A DNA stretch of 64,000 nt from Streptomyces macrolidinus. Lineage in GTDB: Bacteria > Actinomycetota > Actinomycetes > Streptomycetales > Streptomycetaceae. Below the pieces are notes generated by a model that was given only the letters and a program-made list of their open reading frames with translations, searched no databases and was not told where the DNA came from. Numbering within the stretch: the stretch's first letter is position 1; each line of letters begins with the position of its first letter. A program made the position numbers and the translations under genes. Shown piece after piece: positions 17,810 through 25,906 of the stretch. The stretch spans positions 62,001 to 126,000 of the forward strand of contig NZ_JAMWMR010000008.1 in NCBI RefSeq assembly GCF_023887685.1, in the 5' to 3' direction.

Positions 17810-18715
17810 GTGGAGTCGACGGACGGCCGTGGACAGCTACTCGCCATCAGCGACCTGCACGTCGGATATCCCGAGAACCGCGCGCTCGTCGAGCAGATGA
17901 GGCCCACGTCCGAGGAGGACTGGCTGCTGGTCGCGGGCGATGTGGCGGAGACCGTGGCCGACATCCGCTGGACCCTCGAGGTGCTCGCCGGCCGCTTCCG
18001 CAAGGTGATCTGGGCGCCGGGCAACCACGAGTTGTGGACCCACCAGAAGGACACCGTCACGCTGCGCGGGGTCGAGCGGTACGAGCATCTGGTCGCCCTG
18101 TGCCGGGAGTTGGGCGTCCACACACCCGAGGACCCCTACCCGGTGTGGGAGGGGCCTGGCGGCCCCGTGGCCGTCGCACCGCTCTTCCTCCTCTACGACT
18201 ACTCGTTCCTGCCCAAGGGTTGCGCGACCAAGGAGGAGGGGCTGGCCTACGCGCACGGCACCGGCATCGTGTGCACCGACGAGTTCCTGCTGCACCCCGA
18301 CCCCTACCCCAGCCGCGAGGCATGGTGCCGGGCCCGGGTCGCCGAGACCGAGCGCAGACTGGCCGAGATCCCCGCCGATCTCCCCACCGTGCTGGTCAAC
18401 CACTACCCCCTGGACCGGCACCCCACGAACGTCCTGCACTACCCCGAGTTCGCCATGTGGTGCGGCACCCGACTGACCGCCGACTGGCATCGCCGCTTCC
18501 GGGTCGCCTGCATGGTCTACGGTCATCTGCACATCCCGCGGACCACCCATCACGAGGGCGTCCGCTTCGAAGAGGTGTCAGTCGGGTACCCCCGTGAGTG
18601 GCGCCCGCGCCCCGGGCCGCCAGGACAACTGCGCCTCATTCTGCCGTCGGAGGTCCATGCCCGTGATGGAGGAGCTGCTACCGAGGTCGGCCGTGGCCGT
18701 GGAGGCCCTCGGTGA
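17810..18715 (+). CDS. Metallophosphoesterase
   Basis: 301 residues from the GTG at 17810, which follows GAAGGGGG. The calcineurin-like motifs are in order: SD15-x-H17 (ISDLHVG), G43-D44 (VAGDVAE), G71-N72-H73-E74 (APGNHELW), VNHYPL near residue 202 and Y-G-H-L-H near 244, forming a two-metal centre. The last ~20 codons overlap the start of the phosphopantetheinyl transferase gene in another frame. This gene pair is a conserved arrangement in streptomycetes. Substrate is unknown; the pairing hints at a role linked to carrier-protein or CoA chemistry, which is inference. Confidence 0.9.
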   Translation: MESTDGRGQLLAISDLHVGYPENRALVEQMRPTSEEDWLLVAGDVAETVADIRWTLEVLAGRFRKVIWAPGNHELWTHQKDTVTLRGVERYEHLVALCRELGVHTPEDPYPVWEGPGGPVAVAPLFLLYDYSFLPKGCATKEEGLAYAHGTGIVCTDEFLLHPDPYPSREAWCRARVAETERRLAEIPADLPTVLVNHYPLDRHPTNVLHYPEFAMWCGTRLTADWHRRFRVACMVYGHLHIPRTTHHEGVRFEEVSVGYPREWRPRPGPPGQLRLILPSEVHARDGGAATEVGRGRGGPR

Positions 18716-19346
18716 CGACGCGCGGGGGGAGGGCGTCTCGCTCTTCCCCGAGGAAGAGGCGGTCGTCGCCCGAGCCGTCGAGAAGCGCCGTCGCGAGTTC
18801 ACCGCCGTACGGGCCTGCGCGCGCCGTGCCATGGAGAAGCTCGGTGTGCCACCTCAGCCCGTCCTGCCCGGAGAACGCGGCGCACCGCGGTGGCCGCAGG
18901 GGCTGATCGGCAGCATGACGCACTGCGACGGCTACTGCGCCGCCGCGCTGGTCCGCGCCGATGATCTGGCCTCGCTCGGCATCGACGCCGAGCCGCACGA
19001 CCGGTTGCCGGAGGGGGTCCTGGAGACGGTGTCCCTGCCCGCCGAACAGCTCCGGCTGCGTGACCTCGCCCGTAGCCAACCGGCCGTCCACTGGGACCGG
19101 TTGCTGTTCAGCGCCAAGGAGTCCGTCTACAAGGCGTGGTTCCCGCTGACCAGGGAGTGGCTCGACTTCCTGGAGGCGGACATAGAGATCTTCCCGGCCG
19201 CGACCCCCGACGTGCCCGGCACCTTCCGGGCGCGGCTGCTGGTTCCCGGCCCGGTGGTCGACGGCCGCCGCGTCGAGACCTTCGACGGCCGCTGGACCGT
19301 GGGACGGGGGATGGCGGTGACGGCCGTGGTCGTGCCCCGCTCCTGA
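18657..19346 (+). CDS. 4'-phosphopantetheinyl transferase, Sfp/EntD type
   Basis: 229 residues. It transfers phosphopantetheine from CoA to acyl- or peptidyl-carrier proteins of secondary metabolism. Key elements: PQGLIGSMTHCDGYCAAAL (about 80-98), the metal-binding GIDAEPH near 113, and the W-x6-SAKESVYKAW motif near 150. The start is uncertain: GGAGG lies 4 bases before ATG 18657, while GTG 18663 and ATG 18666 (MEELLP) are better spaced; family members begin near EELLP. All starts lie inside the metallophosphoesterase gene, so the two are coupled. Confidence 0.92.
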   Translation: MPVMEELLPRSAVAVEALGDDARGEGVSLFPEEEAVVARAVEKRRREFTAVRACARRAMEKLGVPPQPVLPGERGAPRWPQGLIGSMTHCDGYCAAALVRADDLASLGIDAEPHDRLPEGVLETVSLPAEQLRLRDLARSQPAVHWDRLLFSAKESVYKAWFPLTREWLDFLEADIEIFPAATPDVPGTFRARLLVPGPVVDGRRVETFDGRWTVGRGMAVTAVVVPRS

Positions 19347-19365
19347 CCGGCAGGTGAACTCCCGC

Positions 19366-20022
19366 TCACCGGCGGGGTGTTCCGTGCCAGCGCCAGGTGG
19401 TCAGCCGCGGATGTCCGGGGAGTTCGGCACGTCCGGTGGCCCACAGCAGGGTGGGCCAGGGCGCGGTGGACCCGGGGGCGTCCGGGAACAGCCGGGCGAG
19501 GACGCGGGCGCACAGGTCGGCGGGCGGGTTCCAGGCGAGCCCGAGTCCTTCCGCCAGGTCGTGCGTGTGGACCAGGGTCTCCACGATGCCCATGGCGGCG
19601 AAGCCCTCGGGGTCGGAGACGCCGAAGACGTGGTGGGCGCGGGTCTGTTCGGGCGTCGTGCGCACCATGGCGACCAGCAGCGCACCGCTCGCTTCCAGCA
19701 CCTGCAGCAGTCCGCCGGGCCCGGCCGCGCGGTCGGCGTGAATCGCGTTCGCCGGGCCACCGGACCGCCGCCTCTCCCATGCGAACGGCACTTCGCGGTC
19801 CAACGGCGGGGCGGCGGGGCCCAGTTGAGCGGCGTAGGAGAAGAGATCGTCGCTGAGATGCTCGACGGTCTCCCAGCAACTCCACTCCAGGGAACCGGCC
19901 TTGCCGTCCCACGCGTCCGGGGGCACCTCACGCAGAAGCTCCACGGCGAGGCGTACGGCGAGGCCGACGTCGTCCGCGGTGACCGGGGACGGGAAGGACC
20001 GAATCTCGTCTGATCGCGACAT
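19366..20022 (-). CDS. DinB/mycothiol-dependent maleylpyruvate-isomerase-type protein
   Basis: 218 residues. The N-terminal four-helix part carries the family signature WSCWETVEHLSDDLFSYAAQL (about 47-67), and a distal HTHDLAEGLGLAW (about 153-165) supplies the metal-binding histidines. In actinobacteria this fold (MDMPI N-terminal/DinB-like) includes mycothiol-dependent isomerases and transferases; most paralogues are uncharacterised. It is a single gene, convergent with the phosphopantetheinyl transferase gene (19 bp between stops). The exact reaction is unknown. Confidence 0.8.
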   Translation of the reverse strand: MSRSDEIRSFPSPVTADDVGLAVRLAVELLREVPPDAWDGKAGSLEWSCWETVEHLSDDLFSYAAQLGPAAPPLDREVPFAWERRRSGGPANAIHADRAAGPGGLLQVLEASGALLVAMVRTTPEQTRAHHVFGVSDPEGFAAMGIVETLVHTHDLAEGLGLAWNPPADLCARVLARLFPDAPGSTAPWPTLLWATGRAELPGHPRLTTWRWHGTPRR

Positions 20023-20134
20023 GTGCCAGACCGTACGCTCATCTCCCCGGCCTCAAACGCAGGTTGAGGAACCCGGAGAACTGACTACTGTGTCGCTCTG
20101 AGTGAGTTCGGCGGCTGTGCGCGGGGAGGCGAAC

Positions 20135-20749
20135 GTGAGGACCAGGCGTGAGAAGAGGATGAAGGAACTCAGCGCCGAGGTGCTCAGTCGTCTGACCCGG
20201 GCCGCGCCGCGGGACGACGAGGAGATCTTCACGGCCCTGGGCGGCGTCCTCACCGAGTTACGGGGCCGCCCCGTCGTCCTGAGACGGTTCGCCTTCCCGC
20301 CCGGCACCGCCAGCGGACTGTGGCTGGACCTGGAGGACATGGACATCCTGGCCGTCCGTGACGACGCCGCGAACAGCGAGCACGAACACGTCATCCTGGG
20401 CCACGAGATCTGGCACATGTTCGAGGGGCATCGCGGAGAGGCTACGGCGGGGGGCCACGTCGCCGCGCGGACGCCCCTGGCCGCCACGCAGGGAATCGGC
20501 GGTGTCGTACGGGAGTTGATGGCCTCCGCGACGGCCTTCTCGCGCGGCGAGTCCGATGCGTCCGGTGTGCCGACACCGCGCGTCGCGGCGCGTACGGGGT
20601 TCGACGTCCGGCACGAGGCCGAGGCCGAGATGTTCGGCCTGCGGCTGGGCACCGACCTGCGGGCCTTCCGCAGATCCCGGCGGCGCGCCGACCTCGGCGA
20701 AGTGGCCGGGCGGATCGAGGACTCGCTGGGTCGAGGCCTGTGGGGCTGA
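20135..20749 (+). CDS. ImmA/IrrE-like zinc metallopeptidase A, TTA-containing
   Basis: 204 residues. LGH90-E91-IWH94 is an HExxH zinc site, and HEAEAEMFGL near 160-169 supplies the Glu ligand helix, the layout of ImmA/IrrE (M78-like) peptidases that cleave HTH repressors. GGGGAGG six bases before the GTG at 20135 fixes the start. Codon 42 is TTA (20258-20260), predicting bldA dependence. It lies 3 bp from the membrane protein gene behind it. A paralogue at 27113 has the same neighbours. Such genes are often labelled toxin component in streptomycetes; here a regulatory protease is more likely. Confidence 0.82.
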   Translation: MRTRREKRMKELSAEVLSRLTRAAPRDDEEIFTALGGVLTELRGRPVVLRRFAFPPGTASGLWLDLEDMDILAVRDDAANSEHEHVILGHEIWHMFEGHRGEATAGGHVAARTPLAATQGIGGVVRELMASATAFSRGESDASGVPTPRVAARTGFDVRHEAEAEMFGLRLGTDLRAFRRSRRRADLGEVAGRIEDSLGRGLWG

Positions 20750-20752
20750 GGC

Positions 20753-22145
20753 GTGGACGGTCGGTTCTACTATCTGGCGGCCCTCGTCCTGTGGACCGGT
20801 CCGGCCCTCAGTATCCCCCGGCTGCTGCGCGGCCGACGCGATCCCGCGCTGATCTCGCTGTGCGCGGTCGCCCTCGTGGGCGGGCTGTCCTTCGTGCTGT
20901 CCGCCCCCGCCGGCGTCGCCGTGATCAACCGCCTGGCCGGGGTCCCGAACATCGCCGCCCCGCTCGAGTACACCGTGGTCACCGCCTTCAGCGCCGCCTG
21001 TCTGATCCTGGTGATCTGCTGGCGCGGCGGGGACCCGGACCAGGTCCGCAGGATCGCGGGCGGCCTGCTGACCGCCTACGCGGTCCTGGTCGTCCTGCTG
21101 TGGGTCCTCTTCGTGATGGGTGACGCACCCGTCGAACGCCGCACGGATCTGGACACCTACTACGCCGCCACTCCCTGGATCCGGGAGATGATCACCCTCT
21201 ATCTGCTGACCCACCTGACCGCCGCGCTCACCACCACCGTCCTGTGTCTGCGCTGGTCGCGCAAGGTGACGGGCTGGACCCGCAGGGGCCTTGTCGTCCT
21301 CGTCCTCGGCTGGCTGCTCAACGGCGTGTTCAGCGTGGCCGAACTGGTCGCGGTCGTGGGCCGTTGGACCGGGCGCGGGTGGGACTTCCTCAGCACCGAC
21401 CTCGCGCCGGGCGTGGCCGCCGCGGCGGCTGCCCTGGTCACCACGGGCTACGCCCTGCCGCTGCTAGGGCCCGTCTTCACATTCCCGTCTGCCTCGCGAC
21501 GCCCGGCACGCTCCCCCAAGCTCTGCGAGCAGGGGGGACCCCCACTCGCCGCACCGGGCGAAAGCCCACGTACGTCCAGTACGGGGGCTTCCGCCCGGCA
21601 CGCCGAGAGCACGCACCAGACGCCGCGAGGCCGCCCTGCGGGCGACGACGGGAATGTGAAGACGGGCCCTAGGCCCGCGGATCGAGAGCGTCACCGCCTA
21701 CGCCCGGCTCGGACCGCTGTTCGGACTCCTGGTCGACCCCGCCGACCGGCGGTACTGGGTTCCCCTGTCCTGGCGTTCGATCGGCGACATCGACCTGTGC
21801 CTCACCCGGCGGGAGACCGGTATCCGCGACGGTCTCACCCGGCTGGGGCCCCGCTTCGACGACCGGGTCCGCGCGCAGGCCTACGACCGGGCGATCTCCC
21901 GCGGAGTGAGCGCCCTGGAGGCCGAGGCCATCGGCGCCGCCGCCATGGTCGCCGCCGCGCGCGCCGGCACACCACCGGACCCGTGCTCCGGCGGCGCGTA
22001 CGTCCCCTGCTCCGGCGGTGTGTACGCCCCCACCGCGCTGGACGGCACGCTCAGCGGCCTCGTACGGGTCTCGCGCGCCGTCCGCACCCCCGTGGTCGCG
22101 GACGTACTGAGCGTCGAGCGAAGGCAGGAGAAGCAGCGCGCATGA
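20753..22145 (+). pseudogene. DUF6545/MAB_1171c-type membrane protein A, interrupted by a 205-bp insertion
   Basis: Codons 1-239 (20753-21467) encode about seven membrane helices, with DAPVERRTDLDTYYAATPWIREM as in the two paralogues at 22201 and 25907. The frame then enters a palindromic insertion. Downstream, the C-terminal half resumes in another frame at 21675 (RIESVTAYARLGPLFGLL ... RRYWVPLSW ... to TGA 22143-22145). Deleting 21468-21672 joins CTG CTA GGC CCG CGG and gives one 395-codon frame, exactly the length of paralogue C. As it stands the product would be a truncated helical part with a foreign tail. The GTG start is 3 bp after peptidase A. Confidence 0.85.
21464..21672. mobile_element. 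MITE-like palindromic element with 26-bp perfect inverted ends
   Basis: The left end at 21464-21489 (begins CTAGGGCCCGTCTTCACATT) is the exact reverse complement of 21647-21672. CTAG at both borders fits a 4-bp (or central TA) target duplication, giving a 201-bp element. An inner inverted repeat pairs CCGGGCGAAAGCCC with GGGCTTCCGCCCGG around position 21575, so the whole element can fold into a long hairpin. It encodes no protein. The short length, perfect ends and target duplication are typical of non-autonomous IS derivatives; an IS5-like parent is a guess from the CTAG target. Confidence 0.9.
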
Positions 22146-22204
22146 CCTCTTCCTCCCGGACGGCCGACCGCCGGGCCGCAGCGCGCGAGGCCGTCACGTC
22201 GTGA
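22142..22204 (+). CDS. Possible 20-residue coupling peptide between two membrane genes
   Basis: The ATG overlaps the stop of membrane gene A (ATGA, 22142-22145) and its TGA overlaps the GTG start of membrane gene B (GTGA, 22201-22204). The product MTSSSRTADRRAAAREAVTS is Arg/Ala/Ser-rich with no known motif. The double overlap suggests it may serve to pass ribosomes to the next gene, but a chance frame in GC-rich DNA cannot be excluded. Confidence 0.3.
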   Translation: MTSSSRTADRRAAAREAVTS

Positions 22205-23439
22205 AGGCCGACCTGGGGTTCTTCCTCGCCGGTGGTCTGCTGCTGCTGGCCTGCCTGCTCAAGCTGCCCGCCCTGCTGCGCTCGCGGGACTGGCTGCTGT
22301 CCTCGATCTGCGCCCTGCTGCTGGCGGGCGCCGCGGTCCTGTTCGGCTCGGCGCCACGGACGATCATCGTCGTCAACCGGATCACCGGAGTCCCCAACTT
22401 CTCCGCGCCGCTGGTCTATTGCGGACTCACCGGCTTCGCCGCGGCGTCGGTCGTCCTGGTCCTCAACTGGCGCGGCGGCCCCGACAAGAAGCACACCCGG
22501 CGGCTGTCCCAGCGGATCATCGTCCTGTCCCTGCTCGTCTGGGCCCTGATCATCTCCCTGTACATCCTCGGCGACGCGCCCACGGAACGGCGTACCGACT
22601 TCGACGTGTACTACGCCGACACGCCCTGTATCCGCGAGATGATCCTGCTCTACCTCCTCGCCCACGGGGGCGCCTCGTTCACCTGCAGCCGGATGTGCTG
22701 GCGCTGGTCGCACGACGTGCAGGGCACGATGCGGCTCGGGCTGCGCGCGCTGGCGCTGGGCTACGTCCTGCACTACGTCGGCTACGACGCGGCCAAACTC
22801 GCGGCGATCGTGGCCTGTTGGACGGGTCACCACTGGGACGTCCTGGTCACCGGGGTCGCCCCGAGCGTGGCGCAGCCCAGCGCGCTCCTCGTCGCCGTCG
22901 GCTTCATCCTGCCGCTCGTCGGCCGACGCAGCGAGGACGCCGTCCGGTACTGGCAACTGGGGCCCCTCGTCAGGGTCGTCGACCGTGTTCAGGGGGCGCC
23001 CGGTCCCGGTCACGTCCCGCTGCCGTGGTGGACCCCCCGGATCCGACTGCGCCTGACGCAGCGTCAGACCTATATCTCGGACCGGATCGTGGCGTGCCGT
23101 GTCCACTTCGACCGCCGGGTCTGGCACGAGGCACGCGCCGCCGCGCTCGCGCGGGGAGCGGGCGGGAAGGACGCGGACGTCATCGCCGAGGCCGCGATGA
23201 TCGCCGCCGCGGTGGAGACCCACGGCAGCGCGGGCGGCCGGACCCTGATCGGGCACACGGTCATCAGCCGGAAGGTTCCGCCCCCCACGACCAGCGACCT
23301 GGCACAGCTCTCCCGCGCCCTGCGGACCCCGGTCGTCAAGGACATACGCCGCCGCCACCGCGCCCGCCCGCAACGGACTCCGCGGGCGGGCACTCCCGAA
23401 CAGCCGGTGTCGGTCAGGTACTTGAAGTGCGGGGAGTAG
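22201..23439 (+). CDS. DUF6545/MAB_1171c-type membrane protein B
   Basis: 412 residues, GTG start. Seven or so hydrophobic segments fill residues 5-245, with the paralogue motif DAPTERRTDFDVYYADTPCIREM (about 123-145) between helices, followed by a soluble ~165-residue C-terminal domain: WWTPRIRLRLTQRQTYISDR, then VIAEAAMIAAAV and a final TSDLAQLSRALRTPVVKDI. The C-terminal part is shared with proteins A and C. The family is called a putative transporter in databases, but no transport activity is established; a sensory or receptor role fits the peptidase/XRE neighbours. It overlaps the FAD gene tail-to-tail by 26 bp. Confidence 0.82.
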   Translation: MKADLGFFLAGGLLLLACLLKLPALLRSRDWLLSSICALLLAGAAVLFGSAPRTIIVVNRITGVPNFSAPLVYCGLTGFAAASVVLVLNWRGGPDKKHTRRLSQRIIVLSLLVWALIISLYILGDAPTERRTDFDVYYADTPCIREMILLYLLAHGGASFTCSRMCWRWSHDVQGTMRLGLRALALGYVLHYVGYDAAKLAAIVACWTGHHWDVLVTGVAPSVAQPSALLVAVGFILPLVGRRSEDAVRYWQLGPLVRVVDRVQGAPGPGHVPLPWWTPRIRLRLTQRQTYISDRIVACRVHFDRRVWHEARAAALARGAGGKDADVIAEAAMIAAAVETHGSAGGRTLIGHTVISRKVPPPTTSDLAQLSRALRTPVVKDIRRRHRARPQRTPRAGTPEQPVSVRYLKCGE

Positions 23440-24832
23440 GGGCCGCGACGGCGCGTCGTTCCCGCTCCGTCAGCGGGGGACCGTCCAGGAGCGGCTTCTT
23501 GCGGCCGAGACAGACCAGCGCGAGCATGTCGGGCCTGAACAGCCGGGCGGGTGGGGCCTCCATGCTCATCACGTCCAGCAGCACCCGCAGGGCGCGGGGG
23601 TTGCGCGCCCCGGCGTCCACGGCCCGGTCCACGAAGGCGGCGAGCGTCCGCTCCAGCCGGGTGGGCGGCTGGTCCCCGGCGCCCGGGTAGAACACGTCCT
23701 GGCCCACCGCGAGGCTCCAGGCGTGGTCGACGGGGCGCGCCGCGGCCCGCTGGACGCGGCGCGCCGTGCCGGGGGCGTCGAGCGGCTGCCGCCGCAGGAC
23801 GTCGCGCAGGGCGAGGACGCTCTGCGCGGACGCGGCGAGCCCATGGCCGTAGACCGGGTTGTACCCGGCGACCGCGTCACCGAGGACGGTGAAGCCCTCG
23901 GGCCAGCGGGCGGCCTTCTCGTAGTAGCGGCGCTTGTTGGCGGTGCTGCGGGTGGTGACGACGTCGGTCTCGGGCTCGGCGTGGGCCAGCAGGTCAGCGA
24001 TGACGGGGTGCGGCAGCGTCCGGGCGAAGGCGAGGAAGGCGTCGTTGTCGGCGGTCGGTTCTCCGCCACGGGTGCCCGAGAGGGTCACGAGCCAACGGCC
24101 GCCTTCGACGGGGACGATGATCCCGCCTCTGCCCGGTGCCTGCCGGGGGTCGGCCTGGACGTTGACGACGGGGTACCCGTCGGCGGTGCTGCCGGGTGCG
24201 CGGTAGACACGGCTCGCGTAGACGAGGCCCGCGTCGACCGTGCGTTCACGGACCGGGGGGAGGCCCAGCGTCCGCAGCCAGAGGGGGGCCCGGCCGGCCC
24301 GGCCGCTCGCGTCGACGACCAGATCGGCGGCGAGGGTGCCGGTGGTGTCCGCCGAGCGCGTCCGTACCCCGCGCACCCGGCCCGCGTCGCCCTCCAGAGA
24401 GAGCGCCTCGGTACGGGGGAGGAGGGTGATGCGCCGGTCCTCCAGCACCCTGGCCCGGATCACGGCGTCGAGCAGATCGCGGCTGCACAGCAGGTTGACA
24501 TGACGGCTGTGGGCGAAGCGCCGGAACCACTGTCCCGAGGGGGCCTTGGACACGAGGTCCGTCATGATGCGGGCCTTACGGGCGCCGTGCGCGACGAGTC
24601 GGGCCACGACGCCCGGCAGCAGCTCATCGAGTGCCGTGACACCACCGGACCACAGCACATGCGCGTGCCGGGCCTGCGGCAGCCCCTTGCGGGGGTGCGG
24701 GCCGTCCGGCAGGACGTCCCGTTCCACGACCGTGACGTCGGCGTGGTCGGCGAGCACCGACGCCGCCAGCATGCCCGTCATGCCCCCTCCGATCACAACG
24801 GCGGTGCGGCGAGCGGCAGTCGGGTCGGACAT
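23414..24832 (-). CDS. FAD-dependent oxidoreductase (PHBH/geranylgeranyl-reductase-like)
   Basis: 472 residues. VVIGGGMTGMLAASVLADHADVTVVERD (about 12-39) is the dinucleotide-binding beta-alpha-beta; LVVDASGRAGRAPLWL near 170 and FTVLGDAVAGYNPVYGHGLA near 317-336 are the second and third FAD motifs of single-component flavin monooxygenases and geranylgeranyl-reductase-type enzymes. Histidine and Lys-rich RKGLPQARHAHVLW near 48 is typical of the subgroup. Last gene of a five-gene reverse-strand operon; 42 bp behind the prenyl-synthase-like gene, so an isoprenoid chain is a plausible substrate (inference). Confidence 0.85.
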   Translation of the reverse strand: MSDPTAARRTAVVIGGGMTGMLAASVLADHADVTVVERDVLPDGPHPRKGLPQARHAHVLWSGGVTALDELLPGVVARLVAHGARKARIMTDLVSKAPSGQWFRRFAHSRHVNLLCSRDLLDAVIRARVLEDRRITLLPRTEALSLEGDAGRVRGVRTRSADTTGTLAADLVVDASGRAGRAPLWLRTLGLPPVRERTVDAGLVYASRVYRAPGSTADGYPVVNVQADPRQAPGRGGIIVPVEGGRWLVTLSGTRGGEPTADNDAFLAFARTLPHPVIADLLAHAEPETDVVTTRSTANKRRYYEKAARWPEGFTVLGDAVAGYNPVYGHGLAASAQSVLALRDVLRRQPLDAPGTARRVQRAAARPVDHAWSLAVGQDVFYPGAGDQPPTRLERTLAAFVDRAVDAGARNPRALRVLLDVMSMEAPPARLFRPDMLALVCLGRKKPLLDGPPLTERERRAVAAPTPRTSST

Positions 24833-24874
24833 GGAACGGGGACTCCTTCGGCGGAGAGAGGAGGGGCACGCGCG

Positions 24875-25855
24875 TCACGGGGCCAAGGGCGACCGCAAGT
24901 ACAGGCCGGACGCCTGGTCCACGAGCCGCCGCAGCATCGACAGATGGGCCTCGTCGCCGCCCAGCTTGTCGAGGATGCGGTACGCGTCGTCCCGGAACTC
25001 CGCGATGTCGCTCTCGTAGCGGGCGAGGACGGAGGGGGCCAGGAGGAGGTCGGCGAGCGCCGCGCCCGAAGCGGCGGACGTGCGCGCGGCAATGTGCAGC
25101 TCCAGGATCCGCTTCCTGACCTCGGGCGACGCCTCCCGTACCGCACACATCAGGAGATAGGTCACCGTGCCGTTCAGCAGGTCCTCGTTGCGACCCGAGG
25201 TGATGTCCTCCTGGTCGTTGAAGAGCTGCCACAGGATGCCGAAGACATAGCCGAACTCCCGCCACAGATCGGTGCGTTCGTCGTCGGCGCCCGCGAGCCG
25301 CCCGGCCATGGCCGTGATCATGCCGAAGGGCGCGCCCGACTTCCCCCGGTACGCCGCGACGACCGGGTCCCGGGACATCGTCTCCATGTCCGCGCGTATG
25401 TCGTCCAGTTGTCCCTCACCGGCGATGATCGCGCAGTCCAGGATCTCCTCCGCCAGGGCGCCGCGGACCCGCGTCGGGACGTGCGGCGACTCCAGGGCCT
25501 TGAGGGGCAGCACATGCCCGGCGACTATCGCCGCCAGCAGCGCCTCGTGCACGCCGAGACCGGACGGTGTGCGGGTGGCGTCCCCGTCGGCCAGGTCGTC
25601 GAGATAGCAGGCCGACGCCCACCACAGGACATGCACGGCGGACAGGGGGAGCGCCGGTGCGGGCGAGCCCGTCTCGGCGCCGTGCACCACCAACGGCAGG
25701 ACGGACAACGGGTACTTCATCTGCTGGTGGCGCAGGAGTTCACCGACCGCACCGTGCACGGAAGGCGCCGCGGGGCCCAGTCGCGCCAGGGTCGCTGCCA
25801 CCTCCGCCTCGATGTCCGCGGCGAACGTGCGGTGCAGATCCACGTACGACTTCAC
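24875..25855 (-). CDS. Polyprenyl-synthetase-family protein (atypical, ComQ-like or terpene-related)
   Basis: 326 residues, all-helical. Two Asp-rich metal motifs are intact: D86-D87-x-x-D90 (LDDLADGD) and N213-D214-x-x-D217 (FNDQED), plus GEGQLDDI (147-153) and YRGKSGAPF (169-177), as in trans-prenyl synthases. The usual N-terminal GKRxRP diphosphate motif is reduced to MKYPLSVLP (46-54), which suggests altered IPP binding, as in prenyltransferases such as ComQ that act on other acceptors. It sits between membrane gene C and an FAD oxidoreductase gene with gaps of 51 and 42 bp. Product unknown. Confidence 0.85.
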   Translation of the reverse strand: MKSYVDLHRTFAADIEAEVAATLARLGPAAPSVHGAVGELLRHQQMKYPLSVLPLVVHGAETGSPAPALPLSAVHVLWWASACYLDDLADGDATRTPSGLGVHEALLAAIVAGHVLPLKALESPHVPTRVRGALAEEILDCAIIAGEGQLDDIRADMETMSRDPVVAAYRGKSGAPFGMITAMAGRLAGADDERTDLWREFGYVFGILWQLFNDQEDITSGRNEDLLNGTVTYLLMCAVREASPEVRKRILELHIAARTSAASGAALADLLLAPSVLARYESDIAEFRDDAYRILDKLGGDEAHLSMLRRLVDQASGLYLRSPLAP

Positions 25856-25906
25856 GCAACTCTCCTGAACGGTACGGTCGATACAAGGTGGTGCCGGGCA
25901 CCGCGG

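Noticed and set aside
21468..21668. Insertion element considered as an autonomous IS
   Set aside because: It is only about 200 bp with no transposase frame, so it can only be a non-autonomous element.
22142..22204. Mini-frame considered as a ComX-like pheromone precursor next to a ComQ-like enzyme
   Set aside because: It has no Trp or Cys to accept a prenyl group, and it is on the opposite strand from the prenyl-synthase-like gene.
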